NCBI GenBank assembly: GCA_020161295.1
Contig: JAIUOA010000008.1
Span: 1-64,000 of the forward strand
Length of the DNA stretch: 64,000 nucleotides
Source of the DNA: Bacillota bacterium
GTDB lineage: Bacteria; Bacillota; Clostridia; Peptostreptococcales; Acidaminobacteraceae
Reading direction: 5' to 3'
In this document: one piece after another, positions 35,178 to 44,437 of the stretch
How positions within the stretch are numbered: the first letter of the stretch is position 1
How the letters are laid out: each line of letters starts with the position of its first letter
Position numbers and translations under genes: made by a program
Notes under the pieces: model-generated
Databases searched by the model: none
Told to the model about the DNA's origin: nothing
What the model saw: the letters and a program-made list of their open reading frames with translations, nothing else

Positions 35178-36773
35178 TTATAGGTCTAAATAGATGTTCT
35201 TTCCCGACTCGACGATAATAAGGTCTTCAGTGGAGATACCAAGCACGTCAAACGCAACGTCCAGCGGTAGCATCACACGCCCCTCGATTAAAACCGGAGG
35301 AGGTGTTATTTTTAACCGTGTAATATTGTGATTTTGAATTTTTAAAAGTTCATGATTCTTGATATCTACCGATACCACATTGGCGTCGGATATTCCGACG
35401 GCCTTTTGCGCTTCTGGGACCCACGCCAGCCGGTATGAAAACATCTCGAAGATTTCTCTAAATTCAACGTATACAACGCCCTCTGACGACTTGATGGACC
35501 GCATTAGATATTGAGGTCCAGGCATTTTAATCAGCACTTCCTTAGCAATCCTATAACTAGGGTCACCTTTATAATAATGAACTTCCCCTCCAAATTTCTT
35601 TACAAATGCATCTGCGATCACTTTTGATGGATAATCACGCACATAGGCGCCTTCATTATACACTTTATAATCGTAATAACCTAAGGCCTTGGTTTGTAGC
35701 ATCAATTCTAATGGGATCTTCCATAATGAACGCCCATAATACTCTCGATTATAATCCGAGAGCGGCGTAGGAAACTCGATGGTCGGTGTTGTTTCCACCG
35801 TGATTGCCGGCTTGTACGTGTTGTTGCTAAAATAGTAGGTGGAATAGCCAAACTCCGGCTGGTCACTGGGTGGCATCAGCATATAGTTTGTAATGTCTGC
35901 CAATCGCTTCGCAAACGATTCATTCATTTTTAAATAGCTCGTTCCTAAATGATCTGTAAAATAATAAATAACCTGGCCCATACTATGAAAAGAAACATAC
36001 CCTCTAAAGTCATATGAGAGTAAGTAATCCATCATCGCTTGGGTCTCGGGTTCAGAAGCTACAGAATACCCTTTGAAAAAATCCTCATCCGGTTCATCGG
36101 TTCTTCTGTAATAACCGGATTGTTGCCATTGATCAACCCAAGCCCCTGATGTTTCGAGAAAATAGAGGTCTTCGAAGTTTCTATTTAAATCGACGCCATT
36201 TGCATTGGCTTTTAATCTATTTTGACGAAAACTTGGTAGGATTTGATTGAAATACCCTTTTACTTCAGGCGTTGCCAATGACCTCGTTCCAAATTTTACG
36301 AGGTCAAATCCATCAGGATTCACGTTTGGTATCACATGCAGAACGGTTTCTGAGAGAAGTGTCCTCGAATTATAGCCACCTAAGTGTGCATCGTTTTGTG
36401 CGTCCTTGATATAGTCTTCCACCATTTTTAAAACGAGGACTGGATTGATGGTTTCACGAGCATGAACGCCTGCATCTATAATCACATGTCGTTTTTGAGT
36501 ATAGTCAAACGCGGTTTTTTGATTTATGTTCTCGGTTAATCGTAGCGCAACAATTGGCTTACCATCCACAGAGTAACCGATGGTTTCAACTTCGACCCAG
36601 TCCGGATAGGTGGATTCGAGTTCGTAGGCCATGTCATTAATTCCTTTTGCAGTTGCAGCGTAGCCCTTATTGAAATTAATAACGGTATCTGCTGAAAAAC
36701 TTGCAGGTCCGATACTGAGGATAATGACGACGAACAGCAGCAGGAACCGTCGTAATTGTCTTTGCATTTTCAT
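35178..36773 (-). CDS. Secreted M14 zinc carboxypeptidase with C-terminal stalk domain
   Basis: This 531-residue protein has a signal peptide (about 1-28), then an M14 domain (about 35-360) with zinc ligands H104 and E107 in GVHARETINP, substrate motif NANGVDLNRNF, the third ligand in SFHSMGQ, and catalytic Glu in AITVETTPT. The last 50 residues (VLIEGRVMLPLDVAFDVLGI) resemble the copper-amine-oxidase N-like stalk domain that links exoproteins to the wall. It likely trims peptides or peptidoglycan outside the cell. Precedes the P-loop kinase gene by 10 bp. Confidence 0.9.
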   Translation of the reverse strand: MKMQRQLRRFLLLFVVIILSIGPASFSADTVINFNKGYAATAKGINDMAYELESTYPDWVEVETIGYSVDGKPIVALRLTENINQKTAFDYTQKRHVIIDAGVHARETINPVLVLKMVEDYIKDAQNDAHLGGYNSRTLLSETVLHVIPNVNPDGFDLVKFGTRSLATPEVKGYFNQILPSFRQNRLKANANGVDLNRNFEDLYFLETSGAWVDQWQQSGYYRRTDEPDEDFFKGYSVASEPETQAMMDYLLSYDFRGYVSFHSMGQVIYYFTDHLGTSYLKMNESFAKRLADITNYMLMPPSDQPEFGYSTYYFSNNTYKPAITVETTPTIEFPTPLSDYNREYYGRSLWKIPLELMLQTKALGYYDYKVYNEGAYVRDYPSKVIADAFVKKFGGEVHYYKGDPSYRIAKEVLIKMPGPQYLMRSIKSSEGVVYVEFREIFEMFSYRLAWVPEAQKAVGISDANVVSVDIKNHELLKIQNHNITRLKITPPPVLIEGRVMLPLDVAFDVLGISTEDLIIVESGKNIYLDL

Positions 36774-36808
36774 CCCTCCCCTCGGTTCATTAAGATAATG
36801 TGTTTGGA

Positions 36809-37420
36809 CTATGGTAATGTGTTTGGATTATAATAATTGGGACTTTTTAAAGTACGAACCAATGACATCGCTTGAGGTTCTGTAAGGGCGATGGGTTCCA
36901 CCCCATAATAATGGATTGATGCCTCTTTTATGCCATACTGTCCTTCACCAAAATAGGAAATGTTACAGTAGTACTCCAGAATCTCAGTCTTAGTGAACGC
37001 CTTCTCGAGTTCAAACGCCACTAGCAGCTCAGCCACTTTTCTCTCATAGAGTTTCTCAAATGTAAAATACATGTTTTTTGCTAGTTGCTGAGTGATGCTA
37101 CTGCCACCTTCTAGCGTAGTGCCCGCGACGATGTTCTTAAGCATAGCTCTGGTCGTCGAAATAAGGTTTATACCATTATGCTCATAAAAGCGCCTGTCTT
37201 CCGCATCTATAACACCTTCTAAAAAATAGGGCGATATTTGGTCGATAGTGACATAGCTTTCATCACCTTTTAGTTGGTCGATTCGATCACGGATGGCGAT
37301 TGCCTCTGTGGCTTCCCTATACATTTCATACCCTTTTATCCCGATCGGAATCACGCTCAGGACCGCTATGACGATAAGGGCTATCACGCCTAGAATAATT
37401 AGCTTTTTTAATAATTTCAT
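36809..37420 (-). CDS. Monofunctional peptidoglycan transglycosylase (GT51)
   Basis: This 203-residue protein has an N-terminal membrane anchor (about 7-27), then a GT51 domain only: VIDAEDRRFYEHNG with the catalytic Glu, EGGSSITQQLAKN, RKVAELLVAFELEKAFTKTE and ILEYYCNISYFG. There is no transpeptidase domain, so it resembles MtgA. It polymerises lipid II into glycan strands. Domain length is slightly short of a class A PBP module but all motifs are present. The ATG at 37420 follows GGGAG. Confidence 0.9.
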   Translation of the reverse strand: MKLLKKLIILGVIALIVIAVLSVIPIGIKGYEMYREATEAIAIRDRIDQLKGDESYVTIDQISPYFLEGVIDAEDRRFYEHNGINLISTTRAMLKNIVAGTTLEGGSSITQQLAKNMYFTFEKLYERKVAELLVAFELEKAFTKTEILEYYCNISYFGEGQYGIKEASIHYYGVEPIALTEPQAMSLVRTLKSPNYYNPNTLP

Positions 37421-37453
37421 CTAAACTCCCAATTTCATCTTTTTAAACAAAGA

Positions 37454-37475
37454 AAAACCGGTACGAGACCGGTTT
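37454..37475 (-). terminator. Terminator after the 100-residue gene
   Basis: On the minus strand AAACCGGT-ctcgt-ACCGGTTTTTCTTT forms a stem with a T run, 9 bp after the stop of the small gene at 37484-37786. Confidence 0.75.
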
Positions 37476-37483
37476 GCAAATCA

Positions 37484-37786
37484 CTATACGAAAGCATCCA
37501 CTTTCATTCCTTTACCGATAAACCGCTTAATCTCATCTAACGTCTCTCGCGTATTTCTAGATTGCTCTGCTTTTGCTTGGTCGAAACGTTTAAAGAATCC
37601 GCCATCCACTTGTTTCGAGAGAATATACTCTTTACTGGTGGCTTGACTGATGGCACGCCGAATATATGCCTGTTCTTCCGACTTTTCCTTCTCTACAATA
37701 CGATCGAGAACAGTGGTTTTGCTAGGCATGTTATTATAGGCTTTCCACATGTTTGATAAACTGGCATCTGGATTAAAACTATTCAT
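37484..37786 (-). CDS. Uncharacterised 100-residue soluble protein
   Basis: I do not recognise this protein. It is 100 residues, highly charged and probably helical (VEKEKSEEQAYIRRAISQ; DQAKAEQSRNTRETLDEIKRF), with no signal or membrane segment. Coding status is supported by AGGGG seven bases before the ATG at 37786, a terminator right after the stop and codon use like the neighbours. Confidence 0.65.
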   Translation of the reverse strand: MNSFNPDASLSNMWKAYNNMPSKTTVLDRIVEKEKSEEQAYIRRAISQATSKEYILSKQVDGGFFKRFDQAKAEQSRNTRETLDEIKRFIGKGMKVDAFV

Positions 37787-37867
37787 ATGCGCCCCTCAAG
37801 AAAACTTTCTTAATTATATATTCCCATTTCTTGTGAAATTAATCAACATGTTTTTACACACTATCCC

Positions 37868-39145
37868 CTAAAGTTCTCGAGAAACAATGTCCGCATAGGT
37901 TTGACGCTTAACGATTAACTGATGCTGGTCTCCCTTTACGATTACCACTGCAGGTATGGTCAATTTATTATAATTGTTCGCCATGGAATAACCGTATGCG
38001 CCTGTTGAAAATACCGCTAAAAGATCGCCTCTCTCAGGAGTGGCAATTTCAATGTTCTTAATCAAAATATCAGTCGATTCGCAGCATTTACCGCTAATAT
38101 CTACTTTAAAAGTTTTCGGTAGGTCCGCTTTATTCGCAACCACAGCATCATATTTTGCACCATAAAGTCCTGGACGCATATTATCCGTCATGCCACCATC
38201 TATGGATACATAAGTCTTAATTTCCGGAATCGTCTTTATATTTCCGATCGTATAAAGCTGTAATCCTGCTTCGCCGACGATGTAGCGGCCCGGCTCCATG
38301 GAAATATGTGGGCGCTTTATATGGTGTTTTTCACAAAAATCGGTAATGCGATCCATAATTGGTTTTACAAAAGCGGATAAATGGAGTGGATGGTCTTGAT
38401 TGGTATAACGGATACCGAATCCACCCCCTATGTTCAAATCTGGAACCACGTAATTAAATCTTTTTTGTGTCTCTAAAATCAACGCAAGCGCAACCTCTAG
38501 AGCGGCTTGATGCGTGTCTGCTTCACATAGCTGTGACCCTACATGAAAATGAAAACCGAGAAATTCCAGTTCACTTGAAAGAATGGCACGTTCTATTGCA
38601 GGGTAAAGAACCTCTTCATTAAGCGGAATTCCAAATTTCGAGTCCTTCTTCCCTGTTGAAATATAATCATGGGTAGCAGCTGATACGCCTGGCGTGATTC
38701 TAAATAAAACTTTCACTTTTTTATCATGATGCTTACACAATGATTCAAGCAATTCAATTTCTGATACATCATCGATTACAATACGGCCAACACCATACTC
38801 TAGAGCCATGGTAAGCTCTTCGATACTTTTATTGTTTCCATTAAACTCAATTCGATGGGCAGGAAAATTAGCGCTCATAGCCGTATAAAGCTCACCGCCA
38901 CTAACGACATCTAACCAAAAGCCTTCCTTTTCTAAGAGACGACACATGTATTTCGTGGAAAACGCCTTACAAGCAAAGGCTGCATGGGTATCATCATAGG
39001 CATCTAAAAATGAAGCTCTAATTTCATCGAGTTGCTCCATTAATTTTGCTTCAGAATAAATGTAAAGTGGGGTTCCATAAGTTTCTGCAAGTTGCGCTGT
39101 GCTGACCTCTTCTACATGAAGTACATGATTTTTAATTGAATACAT
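37868..39145 (-). CDS. lysA: Diaminopimelate decarboxylase
   Basis: This 425-residue fold-III PLP enzyme makes lysine from meso-diaminopimelate. PLP Lys60 lies in AAFACKAFSTKYM; FHVGSQL and GGGFGIRY bind the cofactor phosphate; MEPGRYIVGEAG and CCESTDIL complete the active site at the dimer interface. Length is typical. The ATG at 39145 follows GGAGGAG, 14 bp after the PAS-GAF gene, so the two form an operon. No lysine riboswitch is visible upstream. Confidence 0.95.
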   Translation of the reverse strand: MYSIKNHVLHVEEVSTAQLAETYGTPLYIYSEAKLMEQLDEIRASFLDAYDDTHAAFACKAFSTKYMCRLLEKEGFWLDVVSGGELYTAMSANFPAHRIEFNGNNKSIEELTMALEYGVGRIVIDDVSEIELLESLCKHHDKKVKVLFRITPGVSAATHDYISTGKKDSKFGIPLNEEVLYPAIERAILSSELEFLGFHFHVGSQLCEADTHQAALEVALALILETQKRFNYVVPDLNIGGGFGIRYTNQDHPLHLSAFVKPIMDRITDFCEKHHIKRPHISMEPGRYIVGEAGLQLYTIGNIKTIPEIKTYVSIDGGMTDNMRPGLYGAKYDAVVANKADLPKTFKVDISGKCCESTDILIKNIEIATPERGDLLAVFSTGAYGYSMANNYNKLTIPAVVIVKGDQHQLIVKRQTYADIVSREL

Positions 39146-39159
39146 GGGCTCCTCCGCTG

Positions 39160-40413
39160 CTATAATGTTGTTTCAAAGCAAAAATTGATAATTTCCAGCT
39201 CCCCTACGCGTGCAGAAGCGATGGTTACCTCAATTACATGTCCTGAATTGAGGTTTAAGCTGTAAGTGCTTTTTAAAGTTTCAGAGGCTTTATTATTTGC
39301 AAACTGACTTAAGGATGCACCATCGATAAGCACCGACAGCAAATCGCGCCCTAGTAGTTCCTGGGAATCGTAGCCTGTCAACTTTATAAACGCCGTGTTG
39401 ACTTCGTGAATTCTAAGATCAGTACCACAAACAAAAATACCTAATGGGGCTTCTTGGATATAACGGTTGAATCTGAGAAACTTCATCTCTAACATGCGAT
39501 TACGATGTATCGCTGTTAAAAAGACATCACAAAGTTCAGACAGAATTTGTGTTTCAAAGACAGCATTCGTTCGAAGAATCTTAACAGAATCAAACCCTAC
39601 AAAACCAAACAGCTTTCCATCAGAACGCATGGGATAGCTAATCATGCTCATGACATCAAAGGGTTCAAGTAATCGCTTGACAGGTTCGTCGTCTTCAAGC
39701 GCCGATACATTCTCTACATAGGTTGGCTCTCCGAGCAAGTGTTTGACATAAAAAGGGGCATTAAAGGTAAAAGGCACTTGCTGAAGATGTTCCTTTTTAG
39801 GAGTGATTCCTTTTTCACACCATTCATAGGTGTTTGAAAGGGTCAACCTCTCTAAATCGTACTCGACGATAAACGCGCGGTCCGCATAGACGATACGACC
39901 AAATGTACCCAGGACCCGTTCAACGTCATCTTGAAACCGGAGTGGATCGCTTTCCATCAAGTTTAGAAAGGTCTGATGAAGAAGCTTCCAGTATCGGGAT
40001 TGAAGGTCCATGTTATTCTTTAAGTTCAAAATTTCAAGTTCTCTTTCCGCTTCAGAAGTCATATCTTCGATAATTCCGATGATCACCAGCTGTTCACTTA
40101 CATGGTCCCAAGCGCAATCAAACTTTCCTTCCGTATAAATCAATGATTGATTCTCTTTTGTGAAGATAATCTGCAGTTCAAAATGGTCGCCTTCCTTAGC
40201 AGATGCAAAGTGATCCATGCATAGCATTTTTGAATGAGGATGTACCCAGTGCCACAAATCTCTCGAAAGAAATTCATCACTAATATAACCATGCCACGCT
40301 TCATTCGCATAGAAAATTTCACCGCCGGTATTGGTCATGATCACGAGATATGGCGATTTATCAAATACAGAAAGCGAGAGTGAATTCTGGTGGATTTTTC
40401 CGTGTATATTCAC
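39160..40413 (-). CDS. PAS-GAF-PAS sensory protein without an output domain
   Basis: This 417-residue soluble protein has PAS (about 10-125; FDKSPYLVIMTNTGGEIFYANE), a GAF-like domain (about 145-300) and a second PAS (about 310-415; APLGIFVCGTDLRIHEVN). It ends without any kinase, GGDEF, HD or DNA-binding domain. It could act by protein contact. The start is GTG at 40413 with GGGGAG seven bases upstream. Co-transcribed with lysA. Confidence 0.75.
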   Translation of the reverse strand: MNIHGKIHQNSLSLSVFDKSPYLVIMTNTGGEIFYANEAWHGYISDEFLSRDLWHWVHPHSKMLCMDHFASAKEGDHFELQIIFTKENQSLIYTEGKFDCAWDHVSEQLVIIGIIEDMTSEAERELEILNLKNNMDLQSRYWKLLHQTFLNLMESDPLRFQDDVERVLGTFGRIVYADRAFIVEYDLERLTLSNTYEWCEKGITPKKEHLQQVPFTFNAPFYVKHLLGEPTYVENVSALEDDEPVKRLLEPFDVMSMISYPMRSDGKLFGFVGFDSVKILRTNAVFETQILSELCDVFLTAIHRNRMLEMKFLRFNRYIQEAPLGIFVCGTDLRIHEVNTAFIKLTGYDSQELLGRDLLSVLIDGASLSQFANNKASETLKSTYSLNLNSGHVIEVTIASARVGELEIINFCFETTL

Positions 40414-40494
40414 TAGTTTCTCCCCTTTAAAGCGATAGTCTTCCCTTTTATTATACTATCTTTTCAGAATCACACCACCACTAATATATGGTTT

Positions 40495-41028
40495 TTAACT
40501 TTTACTAGCACTGTATAAAGCGGATTCAGTTGCCTTTCCTCTCATGGCCACAAAGGATGTTTTATAGACGACCACGGTAATAAGCGTATTCGTAATCGCA
40601 GTCGGGATAACGATGGAAGTGACCAATATTCCCAGTGGCGCTGGTAATCCTACGATGAGTAGCGCTGAGGTCAAGAATAGTAAACCACTGGTCAAGGTAC
40701 CCATAAAGCCGATAATTGCCATTTGAACGGTGTTGGATTTGATGCCACTAAGTAACCGAATGAGTGCTAGAACAATAAATGCCGTAATAAGCTTATCGAT
40801 GAGATTCGGAAGCTGTCCACCTGGAAAAGTCGTCGTCATCGCCGTTAAAACACCACTCAATAGTCCAGACAGCAAGGTGTTCTTTACCGTCGGATTAATG
40901 GCGATGGCGATAAACATAAAGGTCAAAAGCAAGTCAAATTTCATCCCAAAGAAACCAGGTACAATCGCATGTAATACGAATCCCATCGCCAATAATACTG
41001 AAGTTAAAATCATGTTTTTAGTTTTCAT
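40495..41028 (-). CDS. trpP: Tryptophan transporter TrpP
   Basis: This 177-residue protein has about five to six membrane helices and matches the TrpP family (MILTSVLLAMGFVLHAIVPG, TTTFPGGQLPNLIDKLI). It imports tryptophan, probably as an ECF-type S component-like carrier. The ATG at 41028 follows AGGTGA; an upstream in-frame start would lie in the leader. The Trp T-box directly upstream supports the substrate. Confidence 0.88.
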   Translation of the reverse strand: MKTKNMILTSVLLAMGFVLHAIVPGFFGMKFDLLLTFMFIAIAINPTVKNTLLSGLLSGVLTAMTTTFPGGQLPNLIDKLITAFIVLALIRLLSGIKSNTVQMAIIGFMGTLTSGLLFLTSALLIVGLPAPLGILVTSIVIPTAITNTLITVVVYKTSFVAMRGKATESALYSASKS

Positions 41029-41071
41029 AAAGTCACCTATTCCCTTCTTTTTCTTAAAAAGTGGCAATAAA

Positions 41072-41387
41072 AAAACCGATTACCCCTTAAATTAATAAGG
41101 AGCAAACGGTTTACGTTCGCGGTGCCACCCTTCTTGATTGATTTCCAATCATCTCGTTTTCAGATACTAACATATCCTACTCCTATAACGCGGAGAAACG
41201 GCCTCGGCTACTATGGTTCGCCTAGCATCTCATAGGTCCATTCGTTTATTAGCTGTTTATCCTCTCGCACCAACGAGGACTCTCTTAAAAACACGCCGAT
41301 AAAGTACTAATCCTAATCAAAGATTTAAAATATGGAGTTGTTACAGTTAATTAAAATTTATTATATCCATTTTTCATGAAAATGCAA
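41072..41387 (-). promoter_or_regulatory. Trp T-box leader and promoter of trpP
   Basis: On the minus strand TTGCAT (41387-41382) and TATAAT (41365-41360) are 16 bp apart. The leader that follows has a long Stem I with AGAGAGTCC and GGTGCGAGAGG, a specifier TGG (Trp) at 41240-41238 in GAATGGACCTATG, the T-box core AGGGTGGCACCGCGAACG (41131-41114), and a terminator AAACCG...CGGTTTTTTT (41112-41072). Uncharged tRNA-Trp would allow read-through into trpP. Confidence 0.93.
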
Positions 41388-41408
41388 GCCTATTTTAAAA
41401 AAAATATT

Positions 41409-42578
41409 TTAACCTGCAGAAATACTCTGATAAAATCCTTCGAGATCGAAACCATGCGTCGTCACCGACGCAATCGACCGGTTAAAAACCTGACTCTCAG
41501 CTAATGATTTTTCTATAGAATCACTTTTCAGTTCTAAAAGCCATCGATGAAAATCATCAATTTTTAAGCCGTTTTTTTCATTTAAATGTGTCATCGACGA
41601 TTTTACTAAATCGATGACCAAGGATTCCGTGTCTTTAGGTGTAAGCTCTCTTAAAGCTTCTGTGACGTTCTTTGGACCTCGGCTCAGCTTGGAAGAGAAC
41701 TCATGCAGATAGAAAAAGTGCCCATAGTTCATCAATTTTCCAGTATCCACATCGATAAACCATAGGTCCTTATCCAGTGCCGTCGATGTCAATCCCATGT
41801 ATTTTAAAGCCATGAGGTCATAGAAAATGCCCTCACATATTTTCCGAGATCCCAGTGGCTTCAGATAACCCATAACCGACTCCAGCAAGGTAATCGATTC
41901 CACGCCACTTTCTTTTCTGATGACAATATAACCATGTGTCTTCGTGTCAAATGTGTCAATCACTTCTGGCAGTTCAAGTTTAAACACACTTTCACTTACG
42001 GACTGAACCAATGCCAGTGAGTCCATAAATATCTTTTTCTTTAACTTGGTCACTTCCAATAAAATATGGGTTTCGGAGATGTACAGATAACCAAGTTCAA
42101 TCATCAGGCGCTTCAAGTATTTAAATCGGATGGTCTTCCCTTCGCTACTTTTTAGCTCTAAGGTCAGCTTACGCTTGCTTCTCTTAATTTTCGAATAGTC
42201 TTCCTCTTTAACAAAAGGATCCCGGTAGGCAGATGTTTCATTGAAGGGTGCTTCATTGAAGGGTGCTTCATTGAAGGGTGCTTCATCGTCTTTCCCATGA
42301 CTATTAGCCGCATTTGCCCACGATCGTTGCTTATTTCGATAGATTAATCGCTCTTTTTCATAGAACTTGTTTTCAGCAATCAAAGCCTGGCCTTCGTTGT
42401 ATAATGCGTTAATTTTACTCATGACAAAAAGAGCTTCCTTCACATGCGCTACATCAGGATGCCACAGCTTGGCTAAAGCTCGATATTCCCTCTTTATTCC
42501 CTTTACGGTAAAAAGCTCCGATGGCATATCGCATCGAATTATGAAATCCTTATCAGAAAACCGCTCTTTCTTAGTCAT
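41409..42578 (-). CDS. J-domain protein with kinase-like C-terminal region
   Basis: This 389-residue soluble protein has an N-terminal J-domain-like segment (KREYRALAKLWHPDVAHVKEA) with the HPD motif that activates DnaK. Three EAPFN repeats (about 99-113) form a linker. The rest is not a DnaJ: HGYIVIRKESG, then GIFYDLMALKYMGLTSTALDKDLWFIDVDTGKLMNYGHF. This last stretch sits where a protein kinase has its catalytic and DFG loops but lacks HRD and DFG, so a pseudokinase is possible. That fold call is inference. The ribosome site (GGTGTGA) is weak. Confidence 0.65.
   Translation of the reverse strand: MTKKERFSDKDFIIRCDMPSELFTVKGIKREYRALAKLWHPDVAHVKEALFVMSKINALYNEGQALIAENKFYEKERLIYRNKQRSWANAANSHGKDDEAPFNEAPFNEAPFNETSAYRDPFVKEEDYSKIKRSKRKLTLELKSSEGKTIRFKYLKRLMIELGYLYISETHILLEVTKLKKKIFMDSLALVQSVSESVFKLELPEVIDTFDTKTHGYIVIRKESGVESITLLESVMGYLKPLGSRKICEGIFYDLMALKYMGLTSTALDKDLWFIDVDTGKLMNYGHFFYLHEFSSKLSRGPKNVTEALRELTPKDTESLVIDLVKSSMTHLNEKNGLKIDDFHRWLLELKSDSIEKSLAESQVFNRSIASVTTHGFDLEGFYQSISAG
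42241..42285 (-). repeat. Three exact 15-bp tandem repeats in the J-domain gene
   Basis: TTGAAGGGTGCTTCA occurs three times head to tail and encodes the repeated NEAPF unit between the J-domain and the rest of the protein. Unit length is a multiple of three, so copy changes keep the frame. Exact identity indicates recent slippage. Confidence 0.95.
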
Positions 42579-42633
42579 TTCACACCATTAAAAAAGTTTT
42601 ATTCTATGATTATACATGGACATCACCGTTATT

Positions 42634-43875
42634 TCAATCCGCCGGATTTACCAAAATAAACATCAAATCATTGACATTGGTACCAGTAGGACCTGTAATA
42701 ATTAAATCTTGAGATGCTGCTAAAGCGTGATAGGCATCGTCATTTTCAAGGTAAGCCTCCGCTTTCGCTACGCCACCCATCCGAGAGACCGTTTCTCCAT
42801 CTACCATTCCACCGGCTGCGTCAGTAGGACCATCAGTGCCATCAGAACCAACTGAAACCATAACGATTCCAGAAGTACCTGCGATCTCTATCGCACTCGT
42901 CAATGCCATCGCCTGACTCCGTCCACCTAATCCATTTCCCTTCACCACGATGGTCGTTTCACCACCATAAATCCATACCGTAGGCTCGGTTAACTCGGAT
43001 TTGTCGCGTATCGCCTGCTGAGAAATAAATCGACTAAATCCCTTGGCTTCTGAGGTCACCGCTGTGTCAATCACATGTGTCACATAACCGCACTTTTCAG
43101 CCGCTTCCAGTGCGGCCTGACATAAGGATTTTACGTTACCAGCAAATGCACTGATGGTAGGTATCACTTTTGAAACACTTGGTCGGTTAAAGGCTTCCAT
43201 TATCGCAGGGCTAATGCTAATTTTATATTTATTGATCACCTCATAAGCCAGATGAGAGGTATCCTCTTCTGGAAAAATAGGACCTGAAGCGATCGTCGTT
43301 AGAGAATCACCAACCACATCAGAGAGTATGATGGCGAAAATCGAGCGGCAGTTCAAATAGTTAAGTAATCGCCCACCTTTTACATCAGATAACCCTTTTC
43401 GAACAGCATTGATTTCATTAATCGAAGCCCCAGAACGGATCAATTGTTCGGATAGCGCGGCTAATTCGTCAAGTGAAATACCATCGGCTGGTTTTTCGAA
43501 AAGAGCTGAACCGCCGCCGGAGATAAGAAACAAAAGCACATGCTCCTTCGGTATCGCCTGGCACATCCTAAGGGCATTTTCAGTGGCGAAAACACTTGCT
43601 GCATCCACGACAGGATGTCCAGCTTCGTAAATTTTTATGCCTTCGATATTCCCCTCGGAATGCCCGTATTTCGTAATGACCATGCCATTAATTATTTGAT
43701 TTCCATAGTGCCGTTTAGCGGCATTTGCCATTTTCCATGCAGCTTTTCCTATCGCTAATAAAGTTATCGGTCCATTAATTGGCGTTTCATCTAACCGCTT
43801 GATTACACTGGATTCTGGAAGTACTGCACTGATGGCCGCTTCGTAGATATATTTGGCGTCATTTCTTATTTTCAT
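42634..43875 (-). CDS. Glycerate 2-kinase (GckA/TtuD type, MOFRL family)
   Basis: This 413-residue protein has a DUF4147 domain (about 5-230; LLAIGKAAWKMA, VLLFLISGGGSALFEKPA, VRKGLSDVKGGRL) and a C-terminal MOFRL domain (about 295-400; YGGETTIVVKGNGLGGRSQ, VSVGSDGTDGPTDAAGG). It forms 2-phosphoglycerate from glycerate and ATP. It stands alone, divergent from the zincin gene. The ATG at 43875 follows GAGGAA. Confidence 0.9.
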   Translation of the reverse strand: MKIRNDAKYIYEAAISAVLPESSVIKRLDETPINGPITLLAIGKAAWKMANAAKRHYGNQIINGMVITKYGHSEGNIEGIKIYEAGHPVVDAASVFATENALRMCQAIPKEHVLLFLISGGGSALFEKPADGISLDELAALSEQLIRSGASINEINAVRKGLSDVKGGRLLNYLNCRSIFAIILSDVVGDSLTTIASGPIFPEEDTSHLAYEVINKYKISISPAIMEAFNRPSVSKVIPTISAFAGNVKSLCQAALEAAEKCGYVTHVIDTAVTSEAKGFSRFISQQAIRDKSELTEPTVWIYGGETTIVVKGNGLGGRSQAMALTSAIEIAGTSGIVMVSVGSDGTDGPTDAAGGMVDGETVSRMGGVAKAEAYLENDDAYHALAASQDLIITGPTGTNVNDLMFILVNPAD

Positions 43876-43965
43876 GAAGATTTCCTCATTTCAGGTTATA
43901 ATCTAATTATAGTGGTTTAAAGCAAGTTTTCAAATACAACACGTGCCAGTGGAGGTGCAAAATCC

Positions 43966-44337
43966 ATGTTTCCAACCTATGATGAAGTGTACCAATTGAT
44001 GAATACATTACTCGATGAAATCCCGGAGCCTTTTTTTAAGGAGTTAAGTGGTGGCGTAATCCTTTTAGAAGGAGATAAACATAGTCCTTATGAGTTGGAT
44101 GGCAGGCCTTTATATATCATGGGTGAATATGTACGCAGTTCGCTCGGTAAACAAATTATTCTCTACTACGGCTCGTTCAATGCGGTCTATTCGCACCTTT
44201 CAGTTGAAAAGCTAAGGGATAAACTAAGAAAAACCCTTATCCACGAATTTGTTCATCACCTCGAAGGAATGGCTGGTAAGAGAGACTTAGAAAAGCAAGA
44301 TGAAACCCAGTTGAATCATTACATTAAAAAGGGATAA
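43966..44337 (+). CDS. Zincin-like metallopeptidase family protein (PF06262)
   Basis: This 123-residue protein matches the small zincin_1 family: PTYDEVYQLMNTLLDEIPEP, PYELDGRPLYIMGEYVR, and TLIHEFVHHLEG with HExxH near the C-terminus. No signal peptide. Substrates are unknown. The ATG at 43966 follows GGAGGTG nine bases upstream. The rpsD paralogue follows on the same strand but has its own promoter. Confidence 0.85.
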   Translation: MFPTYDEVYQLMNTLLDEIPEPFFKELSGGVILLEGDKHSPYELDGRPLYIMGEYVRSSLGKQIILYYGSFNAVYSHLSVEKLRDKLRKTLIHEFVHHLEGMAGKRDLEKQDETQLNHYIKKG

Positions 44338-44343
44338 TTATGC

Positions 44344-44402
44344 TTTACATTCACCTTCTAAAGCGTTATAATGGGGTCAGGCTATTGATAATCATTATCA
44401 AT
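44344..44402 (+). promoter_or_regulatory. rpsD promoter with perfect Fur-type palindrome
   Basis: TTTACA (44344-44349) and TATAAT (44367-44372) are 17 bp apart. ATTGATAATCATTATCAAT at 44384-44402 is a perfect 19-bp inverted repeat around one base and contains the 7-1-7 Fur site TGATAAT-C-ATTATCA. It covers the expected start of transcription, so a bound Fur-family repressor would block this promoter. The site is a better fit to Fur than to the Zur consensus. Confidence 0.88.
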
Positions 44403-44437
44403 TACCGCGGCGAAACTATCTATTTTAGGAGGCAATA

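Noticed and set aside
37868..40494. Lysine riboswitch upstream of the PAS-lysA operon
   Set aside because: Only about 80 bp precede the first gene and they show none of the conserved lysine-riboswitch parts.
42241..42285. Tandem repeat as a CRISPR array
   Set aside because: Units are 15 bp, contiguous without spacers and in frame within a coding gene.
44384..44402. Reading the palindrome before rpsD as a Zur box
   Set aside because: Firmicute Zur sites centre on TCGTAAT-N-ATTACGA; this site is an exact TGATAAT-N-ATTATCA Fur core. A Fur-like Zur cannot be excluded.
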